Shown here: positions 6,139 to 12,368 of the stretch, piece by piece
How positions within the stretch are numbered: the stretch's first letter is position 1
How the letters are laid out: the number at the start of each line of letters is the position of its first letter
Program-made: the position numbers and the translations under genes
The notes under the pieces: generated by a model
What the model was told of the DNA's origin: nothing
Seen by the model: the letters and a program-made list of their open reading frames with translations, nothing else
Databases searched by the model: none
DNA from: Flavobacteriaceae bacterium
Lineage (GTDB): Bacteria; Bacteroidota; Bacteroidia; Flavobacteriales; Flavobacteriaceae
Assembly (NCBI GenBank): GCA_026992695.1
Contig: JALWYP010000436.1
Location: forward strand, 1 to 12,368
DNA: 12,368 nt
Reading direction: 5' to 3'

Positions 6139-7830
6139 ATGAGTCAGGTGCCTTTACTTTCGGTTAAGAATCTTTCAATTTCTTTTGGTTCTAAAAAAAA
6201 CTTTAAGGAAGTAATATATCCCGTTTCTTTTTCGTTAGCGAAAAATAAAATTTTGGGGATTGTAGGTGAGTCGGGTTCGGGTAAATCGGTTACATCGTTA
6301 GCAATAATGGGTTTGTTGCCAAAGAAAAAGACGCAAATTACCGGCGAAATACTTTTTGAAGAAACTAATCTGCTTCATCTTAACGAAACCTCTTTCAGAA
6401 AATACAGGGGCAATAAAATTGCCATGATTTTTCAAGAACCGATGAGTGCATTAAATCCGTCTATGAAATGCGGAAAACAAGTATCCGAGATAATGAAGCC
6501 ACATTTAAACTATTCGGGTGCTCAAGCAAAAAAAGAAACGCTACAATTATTTGAAAAAGTAAAACTACCTCGACCTGAAACTATTTACAACAGTTATCCG
6601 CATCAAATTAGCGGCGGGCAAATGCAACGGGTCATGATTGCGATGGCAATTGCTTGTAAACCCAAATTACTTATCGCCGACGAACCCACTACTGCATTAG
6701 ATGTTACGGTACAGAAAGAAATTCTTCAGTTATTAAAAGAATTGCAACAAGAAACACAAATGAGTATGTTGTTTATCTCTCACGATTTGGCTTTAGTTAG
6801 CGAAATTGCAGACGAGGTAATGGTATTATATCAAGGAGAAAAAGTAGAACAAGGTAGTGTTTCTTCTATTTTTAAAAACCCTGAAAAATCGTACACAAAA
6901 GCCTTATTGGCTTCTCGACCCAAGTTAGGCATTCGTTTAAAAAAGTTACCAACCATTTCATCTATTTCAGATAAAAGTTTTATCCCCGTTGAAATTTCGT
7001 CACAACAACGCGCTGCAAAGCATAAAAATTTATACACAAAAGCCCCTTTACTTGAAGTTACCAACCTTACCAAAGAATATATTACCAAAGTTGATTTTTT
7101 TGGAAAAAACAAACGTCTTACTGCGGTTAATCAAGTAAGTTTTAATGTGTACGAGGGCGAAACTCTTGGTTTGGTAGGCGAATCGGGGTGTGGAAAATCT
7201 ACCTTAGGAAAAACCATTTTACAACTTGAAAAAGCCACAAGTGGAAGCATAAAATACAGAGGAAAAGAACTTACCCGACTTACTCCGAGAGAAATGCGAA
7301 TCCTGCGAAAAGAGATACAGCTTATTTTTCAAGACCCGTATGCTTCTTTAAATCCACGAATAATCATTGGCGAAGCCATAGCCGAACCTATGAATGTACA
7401 TGGTATAGGTAAAAACAATAAAGACCGAAAGAAAAAAGTAGAACAACTATTGGAAAAAGTAGGATTAGACCCTTGGTATTACTATCGTTATCCCCATGAA
7501 CTGTCGGGTGGGCAACGACAACGAGTAGGAATTGCCCGAACCATTGCATTAGAGCCTAAATTAATTATTTGTGACGAGAGTGTGTCTGCTTTAGACATCT
7601 CGGTACAAGCACAGGTATTAAATTTACTAAATAAACTAAAAGAAGAATTTGGGTTTACCTACATCTTTATTTCGCACGATTTGGCAGTTGTAAAATTTAT
7701 GGCAGACCAATTATTAGTAATGAATGCCGGTAAAATTGAAGAACTGGGTGATGCTGATGAGATTTATGCACATCCTATAAAAGAATATACCAAAAAGTTA
7801 ATTGATGCCATACCGAAAGGGATTGAGTAA
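6139..7830 (+). CDS. fused two-domain peptide-type ABC transporter ATPase (DppD-DppF-like)
   Basis: This 563-residue cytoplasmic protein has two complete ATP-binding cassettes, as in YejF/GsiA-type fusions that power dipeptide/oligopeptide import. The first cassette has Walker A GESGSGKS (43-50), signature ISGGQ (157-161), Walker B LLIADE (176-182 region) and H-loop H215. The second has GESGCGKST (347-355), LSGGQRQR (455-462), LIICDE (475-480) and H513. Each cassette ends in an oligopeptide-transporter-like tail (NPEKSYTKALLASRP and HPIKEYTKKLIDAIP). A low-complexity linker of about 40 residues (262-302) joins them. Both catalytic sites look intact. No permease or substrate-binding gene is adjacent, so its partners must be encoded elsewhere. 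It is a single-gene unit with its own promoter-like box and a strong terminator. The substrate is inferred from family resemblance only. Confidence 0.93.
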   Translation: MSQVPLLSVKNLSISFGSKKNFKEVIYPVSFSLAKNKILGIVGESGSGKSVTSLAIMGLLPKKKTQITGEILFEETNLLHLNETSFRKYRGNKIAMIFQEPMSALNPSMKCGKQVSEIMKPHLNYSGAQAKKETLQLFEKVKLPRPETIYNSYPHQISGGQMQRVMIAMAIACKPKLLIADEPTTALDVTVQKEILQLLKELQQETQMSMLFISHDLALVSEIADEVMVLYQGEKVEQGSVSSIFKNPEKSYTKALLASRPKLGIRLKKLPTISSISDKSFIPVEISSQQRAAKHKNLYTKAPLLEVTNLTKEYITKVDFFGKNKRLTAVNQVSFNVYEGETLGLVGESGCGKSTLGKTILQLEKATSGSIKYRGKELTRLTPREMRILRKEIQLIFQDPYASLNPRIIIGEAIAEPMNVHGIGKNNKDRKKKVEQLLEKVGLDPWYYYRYPHELSGGQRQRVGIARTIALEPKLIICDESVSALDISVQAQVLNLLNKLKEEFGFTYIFISHDLAVVKFMADQLLVMNAGKIEELGDADEIYAHPIKEYTKKLIDAIPKGIE

Positions 7831-7832
7831 AA

Positions 7833-7864
7833 AAACCCGTTCTAACCTCACAAAGAACGGGTTT
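7833..7864 (+). terminator. intrinsic terminator after the ABC ATPase gene
   Basis: AAACCCGTTCT (7833-7843) and AGAACGGGTTT (7854-7864) form a perfect 11-bp stem around a 10-nt loop. The stem begins 2 nt after the TAA stop, and the right arm ends in a T-run. This is the clearest terminator in the window. Confidence 0.88.
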
Positions 7865-7954
7865 AACCTTTATCTGATTAGACAGATTCGGGGAAATAAC
7901 TAATTTCTAGAAAGAAATTACATTAACAAAAATACTTTTTTAGCAATGTAAAGC

Positions 7955-8041
7955 ATGTTTTTTAAAAATTCAAAACTTGTCTTTACCGATAAAAAAATAC
8001 GTTTCATAAATAGGTTACTATTTCAAATTTGGGAGTGCTAA
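7955..8041 (+). CDS. possible 28-residue mini-ORF, doubtful
   Basis: An ATG-to-TAA frame encodes a basic/aromatic peptide that begins MFFKNSKLVFTDKK and ends LLFQIWEC. A near-consensus -7-like TACTTTTT lies at 7933-7940, but no ribosome binding site or -33 element is clear. In AT-rich DNA an open frame this short arises readily by chance. I list it only because it lies in an unexplained gap and has a balanced composition. Confidence 0.15.
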   Translation: MFFKNSKLVFTDKKIRFINRLLFQIWEC

Positions 8042-8071
8042 GATGTGAAAAAATATTTTAAAATAACGACT

Positions 8072-8100
8072 AAATACATATTTTTTCGATGAAATACATA
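8072..8100. repeat. 20-bp-period direct repeat AAATACATA
   Basis: AAATACATA occurs at 8072-8080 and again at 8092-8100, so the copies are 20 bp apart, about two helical turns. Such spacing places both copies on the same face of the helix and could suit a dimeric DNA-binding protein. With only two short AT-rich copies, coincidence is quite possible. Confidence 0.3.
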
Positions 8101-8114
8101 AAATTTTAACAAAT

Positions 8115-8128
8115 ACCCGTTTTTGGGT
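8115..8128 (-). terminator. weak hairpin downstream of scoB
   Basis: On the minus strand ACCC (from 8128) pairs with GGGT (to 8115), extended by one wobble pair, and is followed by a TATTTGTTAAAATTTT-like run. It is 27 nt after the scoB stop. The stem is only 4-5 bp, so it is a poor but positionally sensible terminator for the gldH-to-scoB cluster. Confidence 0.3.
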
Positions 8129-8154
8129 TTGATTTTTCCTACAAAGAAAGGGGG

Positions 8155-8811
8155 TTAAAAAGTCATTTCCGGAATGTCTCCCGAAATAACCAGAGTCCCT
8201 TCAGTTGCTTCTTTTATTTCTTGAACACTAACCCCTGGAGCTCGCTCAAGTAAATGAAACGAATTGTTTTTTATTTCTAAAACGGCAAGATTGGTTACTA
8301 TTTTTTTTACACAATTTACACCGGTAAGCGGTAGTGAGCATTCTTTAAGCAGTTTTGATTTTCCGGCTCTATTGGTGTGCATCATAGCTACAATTATGTT
8401 ATCTGCCGAGGCAACGAGATCCATTGCACCACCCATTCCTTTAACCATTTTTCCCGGTATCTTCCAGTTGGCAATATCGCCATTTTGTGAAACTTCCATA
8501 GCACCAAGAATAGTTAAATCTACGTGCTGACCGCGAATCATAGAAAAACTCATCGCCGAATCAAAAAAAGAAGCTCCGGGCAATGCGGTAATCGTTTGCT
8601 TTCCGGCATTTATTAAATCGGGGTCTTCCTTGCCTCGACAAGGAAAGGGTCCCATTCCTAGAATTCCGTTTTCGCTTTGAAACTCTACTTCTATATCATT
8701 ACGCACAAAATTAGCAACCAAGGTAGGAATACCTATCCCCAGATTGACATAATAGCCGTTTTTTACTTCCTTTGCAATGCGTTTTGCGATTCCTGTTTTA
8801 TCTAATGCCAT
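8155..8811 (-). CDS. scoB: 3-oxoacid CoA-transferase subunit B
   Basis: This is the beta subunit of succinyl-CoA:3-ketoacid (acetoacetate) CoA-transferase. With ScoA it moves CoA from succinyl-CoA to acetoacetate, linking ketone-body or 3-oxoacid use to acetyl-CoA. The 218-residue length is typical. Diagnostic segments are YYVNLGIGIPTLVANF near the N-terminus, the catalytic QSENGILGMGPFP with Glu47, INAGKQTITALPGASFFDS, and HVDLTILGAMEVSQNGDIANW. No signal peptide is present, so it is cytoplasmic. It lies 15 bp after scoA on the same strand and is translationally close to it. It is the last gene of the cluster that starts at gldH. Confidence 0.95.
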   Translation of the reverse strand: MALDKTGIAKRIAKEVKNGYYVNLGIGIPTLVANFVRNDIEVEFQSENGILGMGPFPCRGKEDPDLINAGKQTITALPGASFFDSAMSFSMIRGQHVDLTILGAMEVSQNGDIANWKIPGKMVKGMGGAMDLVASADNIIVAMMHTNRAGKSKLLKECSLPLTGVNCVKKIVTNLAVLEIKNNSFHLLERAPGVSVQEIKEATEGTLVISGDIPEMTF

Positions 8812-8826
8812 GGTATTTGTTTTGGT

Positions 8827-9525
8827 TTAACAATCTCTTACGGTACGTTGTTCAATTCGTTTTTCGTAGGTTTTTCCTTGAAATATACGTTGTACGAATA
8901 TCCCCGGAATATGTATTTGGTTAGGGTCTAGTTCTCCGGCAGGAACCAGTTCTTCAACTTCGGCAATGGTTATTTTTGCTGCACCACACATGTTGGGGTT
9001 AAAATTACGAGCTGTTCCTTTAAAAATTAGATTTCCGGCAGTATCTCCTTTCCAAGCTTTTACAAAGGCAAAGTCTGCCTTAAAGGCGTATTCCAGCAGA
9101 TGCATTTTTCCGTTAAATTCGCGTGTTTCTTTTCCTTCTGCTACTTCAGTTCCGTATCCTGCGGGCGTGTAAAACGCGGGTATTCCGTTTTGGGCGGCTT
9201 GGCATCTGGCTGCCAGTGTTCCTTGCGGTATTAGTTCTACTTCCAATTCACCACTAAGCATTTGTCGTTCAAATTCGGCATTTTCACCTACATAAGACGA
9301 TATCATTTTTTTAATTTGTTTTTTTTGAAGCAATAATCCCAACCCAAAATCATCTACGCCGGCATTATTTGAGATACAGGTTAGGTTTTTTACATTCAAT
9401 TTTACGAGTTGCGCAATGGCATTTTCCGGAATTCCGCTTAAGCCAAAGCCTCCAAGCATAAACGTCATTGAATCTTGTACGCCTTTACAAGCTTCTTCTA
9501 CATTAGTAACTGTTTTGGTTATCAT
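8827..9525 (-). CDS. scoA: 3-oxoacid CoA-transferase subunit A
   Basis: This is the 232-residue alpha subunit of the CoA-transferase, the obligate partner of the adjacent scoB. Family features are the glycine-rich CoA-binding segment [14 protein letters not shown] (24-37), [26 protein letters not shown], the [25 protein letters not shown] stretch (given here as two neighbouring motifs: [11 protein letters not shown] and NGIPAFYTP), and [16 protein letters not shown]. No residue typical of the family is obviously missing. It starts 14 bp after the PBP1A stop codon, which suggests it is read from the same message unless an internal promoter lies within the PBP1A gene. Confidence 0.95.
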   Translation of the reverse strand: MITKTVTNVEEACKGVQDSMTFMLGGFGLSGIPENAIAQLVKLNVKNLTCISNNAGVDDFGLGLLLQKKQIKKMISSYVGENAEFERQMLSGELEVELIPQGTLAARCQAAQNGIPAFYTPAGYGTEVAEGKETREFNGKMHLLEYAFKADFAFVKAWKGDTAGNLIFKGTARNFNPNMCGAAKITIAEVEELVPAGELDPNQIHIPGIFVQRIFQGKTYEKRIEQRTVRDC

Positions 9526-9539
9526 AATTGGTATGTTTT

Positions 9540-11849
9540 TTATTCAAATTCATCAAAATCTTCATCTTCAAAATCATCAGTATTATCTTCTTTCCACTTT
9601 GAGCAATCGGTTTCTATGGTAAGTTTTCCGGGTTTTTTAAAATTTCCGTCCGATACATTTAGCGTTTTATCTGCATAACATTTTTTCATATATAATGCCC
9701 AAATAGGTAATGCCATTGTAGCACCTTGACCGTAGGCGATGCTTCCAAAATGTACAGATCGATCTTCTCCTCCTACCCAAACTCCGGTAACCAAGTTAGG
9801 GACAATACCCATAAACCAACCGTCGCTGTTGTTTTGAGTAGTCCCCGTTTTTCCGGCAATGGGGTTTTTAAATCCGTACGGATAACCAGTTACTACGCTT
9901 TTATAAACTTTATCATTACGCCAAGTATGTCGCAACCTACTTCCCGAACCGGATTGGGTTACACCTTCCATAAGACTTAAGGTTACATAAGCTACTTCTT
10001 TACTAATTACATCTTTCGTTTTAGGAACATTTTGATACAGTACGGTACCATTTTTGTCTTCGATTTGAGTTACTAAAATCGGGTTAATATGTACACCTTG
10101 ATTAGCAAAAGTACTGTATGCACCGACTAATTCATAAAGCGAAATATCCGGAGTACCCAGTGCTATTGAAGGTGCGGGAGGAATATCTTTAGTGTCTATT
10201 CCCATTTTTTTAACCAATTCGATTACCGGTCTGGGGCCTACTCTATCTATTAACCTTGCCGTAATAGTATTAACTGAGTTTGCCAGGGCTTCTTTTAAAG
10301 TAAGCATCCCTCCATAGCTTCCTCCGGCATTTTTTGGTGTCCAAGGTTTTAATAAACCGTATTTACCCGCTTCTATGGTATATTGAGTATTGGGTAGTGT
10401 ATCGCAAGGAGACATATGCATTTGGTCTATTGCTGTGGCATACACAAAAGGCTTAAAGGTAGAGCCTATTTGACGTTTTCCTTTTTTAACCATATCGTAT
10501 TTAAAAAACTTATAGTTAATCCCTCCTACCCATGCCTTAACCTCACCGGTTTGAGGAGTCATAGACATTAATGAAGATTGCAAAAATCGCTTGTAATAAC
10601 GAATTGAATCTCTGGGGGTCATTGTGGTATCTATATTTCCTGACCAAGAAAAAATAGTCATTGGTTTTTTAACATCGAAACTTTTTATGATTTCTTTATC
10701 GCTTTTTCCTTGATTTTTCATAATTCGCCATCGGTCGCTCCGTCGCATAGCAGAATTAATAATTTTATCAATTTCTTCTTTAGTAACGTGTCTAAAAGGA
10801 GCTGTCTTGTTCTTTTTATTTTGAAGGTCAAATTCTTTTTGAAGATTGCGCATATGTTGGTCAACTGCACTTTCTGCATAACGTTGCATTCGAGAATCGA
10901 TGGTGGTGTAAATTTTTAAACCATCGCTGTAAATATTGTAACTGCTTCCGTCCGTTTTCGAATTTTCTTTAATCCAATCGTGCATAAAAGAGCGAATGTA
11001 TTCTCTAAAATAGGTAGCAATTCCTTCGTCGTGACCTTGCGGTGTAAAATTGATTTTTAACGGAAGTGCTTGTAGCGAATCTTTTTGGGCTTCGGTAATG
11101 TAACCGTATTTTTCCATTTGTCCTATTACCACGTTTCTTCGGTTTCGTACACCTTCCGGATTTCTTTTTGGGTTGTAAAGGGATGAGTTTTTAAACATTC
11201 CCACCAAAATAGCCGATTCTTGAAGGTCGAGGTCTTTGGGTGCTTTATTAAAATAGATGTGCGCAGCAGATTCGATGCCAATGGCTTGATTTCCAAAACC
11301 ATATTCGTTAAAGTACATGGTAATAATTTCTTCTTTAGTATAACGCCTTTCGAGACGTGTGGCAATAATCCATTCTTTGATTTTTTGAAAACCTCTTTCA
11401 AGTTTATTTCTAGAAACTTTCTCAGTAAAAAACAATTTTGCTAATTGTTGCGTAATGGTACTGGCTCCTCCTCGTGAACCTAAAAAGGCAAACGCTCTTA
11501 AAGTTCCTTTTGCATCAATACCGGAATGATTATAAAATCTTGTATCCTCTGTGGCGATTAATGCATCTACAAGGTGTTTTGGTAATTCTTCGTATTGTAC
11601 GGGCGTTCGATTTTCTTTATAAAATTTACCCAAGACTTTCCCGTCGGTTGAAATGATTTCGGTAGCAAGATTTTTTTCGGGGTTTTCGAGACTGGTTTCG
11701 TCGGGAAGACTTCCAAAAACACCCCAAGAAGCTAATAAAAACATAAGAAAAACAACCAATATTCCACCCGCAAGAATCTTCCAAAAGAGTTTTCGGTATT
11801 TTTTATTGGGGTCTTGTTGTTTTCGTTTTGAGGTTTGTTGTTTTGCCAT
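9540..11849 (-). CDS. mrcA: penicillin-binding protein 1A, bifunctional peptidoglycan synthase
   Basis: This 769-residue class A PBP polymerises glycan strands and cross-links the peptides in the periplasm. It has a basic cytoplasmic tail (1-22) and one membrane anchor (about 23-45). The glycosyltransferase (GT51) domain shows [14 protein letters not shown] with Glu101 and [12 protein letters not shown] (127-138). The transpeptidase domain shows all three penicillin-binding motifs: GSTFK with nucleophile S463 and K466, SVN at 524-526, and KTGT at 667-670. The last dozen or so residues are strongly acidic ([12 protein letters not shown]). It lies between gldH (26 bp upstream) and scoA (14 bp downstream) on one strand. 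A gldH-PBP1A pairing is familiar in flavobacteria. The symbol mrcA is by family; ponA is used equally. Confidence 0.95.
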   Translation of the reverse strand: MAKQQTSKRKQQDPNKKYRKLFWKILAGGILVVFLMFLLASWGVFGSLPDETSLENPEKNLATEIISTDGKVLGKFYKENRTPVQYEELPKHLVDALIATEDTRFYNHSGIDAKGTLRAFAFLGSRGGASTITQQLAKLFFTEKVSRNKLERGFQKIKEWIIATRLERRYTKEEIITMYFNEYGFGNQAIGIESAAHIYFNKAPKDLDLQESAILVGMFKNSSLYNPKRNPEGVRNRRNVVIGQMEKYGYITEAQKDSLQALPLKINFTPQGHDEGIATYFREYIRSFMHDWIKENSKTDGSSYNIYSDGLKIYTTIDSRMQRYAESAVDQHMRNLQKEFDLQNKKNKTAPFRHVTKEEIDKIINSAMRRSDRWRIMKNQGKSDKEIIKSFDVKKPMTIFSWSGNIDTTMTPRDSIRYYKRFLQSSLMSMTPQTGEVKAWVGGINYKFFKYDMVKKGKRQIGSTFKPFVYATAIDQMHMSPCDTLPNTQYTIEAGKYGLLKPWTPKNAGGSYGGMLTLKEALANSVNTITARLIDRVGPRPVIELVKKMGIDTKDIPPAPSIALGTPDISLYELVGAYSTFANQGVHINPILVTQIEDKNGTVLYQNVPKTKDVISKEVAYVTLSLMEGVTQSGSGSRLRHTWRNDKVYKSVVTGYPYGFKNPIAGKTGTTQNNSDGWFMGIVPNLVTGVWVGGEDRSVHFGSIAYGQGATMALPIWALYMKKCYADKTLNVSDGNFKKPGKLTIETDCSKWKEDNTDDFEDEDFDEFE

Positions 11850-11875
11850 TTAATGTGGTTTTACACATAATTTTA

Positions 11876-12355
11876 CTAATTTAATTTTTCGATACTATAA
11901 CCTACATCTATAATTCCTTCAAGATTTGTAACGCCGTCTACTTCGCCATTATTGCGTACTGCTTGTTGAATGATGAGTTTATAATTTCCTTTTTCGGGAA
12001 ACCTTACGTTTTCTTTATACCATAATTTATTTTCTTTTGCGGCTCCCAGTCCGGTCCCTAACCAAGTGCCGTCAGGATTTGCCATACGGTACTCTAACGT
12101 ATCTGTAATTGTTTTACCGTGAGGAAACTCCATAGAAACTATTAAAAAAAGATTGTTGTATTTATAGGCATTGGTGTTTTTAACAAGCAAATAAATTTGA
12201 TACGTTTGTAACGAATCGGGCTGCGTAAAAGTAAATTCAATCGGATTGTTTTTTGCCCAACCATTTTTAAGTGTTTTTGTTTCACTTAAAATTATATTAG
12301 ATTGACAACTATAAAACAAACTTCCAAAAAATAAAAGTATAAAAAAATTACGCAT
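11876..12355 (-). CDS. gldH: gliding motility lipoprotein GldH
   Basis: GldH is an envelope lipoprotein needed for gliding in Flavobacterium johnsoniae. This copy is 159 residues, the usual size. It begins with a lipoprotein signal peptide (MRNFFILLFFGSLFYSC) whose lipobox places the lipidated Cys at 17. The mature part is a single beta-rich domain, with the family-like segments YQIYLLVKNTNAYKYNNLFL, FPHGKTITDTLEYRMANPDG and GTGLGAAKENKLWYKENVRF. Its ATG is 13 bp from the window edge, so upstream genes and the operon promoter are not visible. An AAGGA directly abuts the ATG, too close to act as a normal Shine-Dalgarno site. It links this cluster to the gliding/T9SS machinery that would export the cargo protein at the other end of the window. 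Confidence 0.92.
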   Translation of the reverse strand: MRNFFILLFFGSLFYSCQSNIILSETKTLKNGWAKNNPIEFTFTQPDSLQTYQIYLLVKNTNAYKYNNLFLIVSMEFPHGKTITDTLEYRMANPDGTWLGTGLGAAKENKLWYKENVRFPEKGNYKLIIQQAVRNNGEVDGVTNLEGIIDVGYSIEKLN

Positions 12356-12368
12356 TCCTTTTTTTATT

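Larger units (their letters stand above)
7865..8154. other. AT-rich intergenic region without a convincing gene
   Basis: This 290-bp stretch separates the convergent ABC ATPase and scoB genes. It is more AT-rich than the flanking genes, with many A and T runs. It holds a 28-codon mini-ORF (7955-8041), a 9-bp direct repeat (8072-8100) and a weak hairpin near scoB (8115-8128), each listed separately. No RNA gene or recognisable domain was seen. It is longer than needed for two terminators. Confidence 0.6.

Noticed and set aside
7865..7920. Short symmetries such as TCTG/CAGA and ATTTCT/AGAAAT after the ABC ATPase terminator
   Set aside because: The arms are only 4-6 bp in AT-rich DNA and are expected by chance.
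9475..9678. Plus-strand open frames across the scoA/PBP1A junction
   Set aside because: They are antisense to two recognised genes, with no start signals or recognisable domains.
11126..11401. 91-codon minus-strand frame within the PBP1A gene
   Set aside because: It is an out-of-frame shadow of the glycosyltransferase domain, which is intact in its own frame, so no frameshift is implied.

Overview
The window looks like chromosomal DNA from a gliding member of the Flavobacteriaceae (Bacteroidetes). It is AT-rich, carries the gliding lipoprotein gene gldH, and encodes a large secreted protein with a type IX secretion (T9SS) C-terminal sorting domain. Several starts lack a Shine-Dalgarno sequence, and boxes resembling the Bacteroidetes -7 element TAnnTTTG lie just upstream of some genes. 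No rRNA, tRNA, CRISPR array, transposase, integrase or phage gene was seen.

Layout. (1) 1-300: a small hydrophobic protein of unknown function on the minus strand. (2) 370-2852: a short promoter region with an imperfect inverted repeat, then a plus-strand gene for a 760-residue T9SS cargo protein. This has a signal peptide, a seven-unit beta-propeller-like region, three hyalin-repeat-like domains and a sorting domain. A hairpin terminator separates it from the converging operon. (3) 2854-6084: a tightly spaced minus-strand cluster, transcribed in the order secreted esterase-fold protein, radA, thioredoxin-fold protein. The esterase-fold protein has Asp where the nucleophilic Ser is expected, and the thioredoxin-fold protein has a single active-site Cys. 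(4) 6085-7864: a 54-bp divergent intergenic region, then a fused two-domain peptide-type ABC ATPase on the plus strand, ended by a strong hairpin terminator. (5) 7865-8154: an AT-rich stretch with no convincing gene, holding a 20-bp-period direct repeat and a 28-codon mini-ORF. (6) 8155-12355: a second minus-strand cluster, gldH - penicillin-binding protein 1A - scoA - scoB, with gaps of only 26, 14 and 15 bp.

Functionally, the window combines envelope and surface functions (GldH, PBP1A, T9SS cargo, secreted esterase-fold protein) with housekeeping (RadA), peptide-type transport ATPase and ketone-body/3-oxoacid CoA transfer. Most of it is ordinary chromosomal backbone. I found no clear undescribed multi-gene system. 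The items most worth a second look are the Ser-to-Asp change in the esterase-fold protein, the apparently leaderless ABC ATPase message, the inverted-repeat region before the T9SS cargo gene, and the two metabolic genes attached to a cell-wall/gliding operon.
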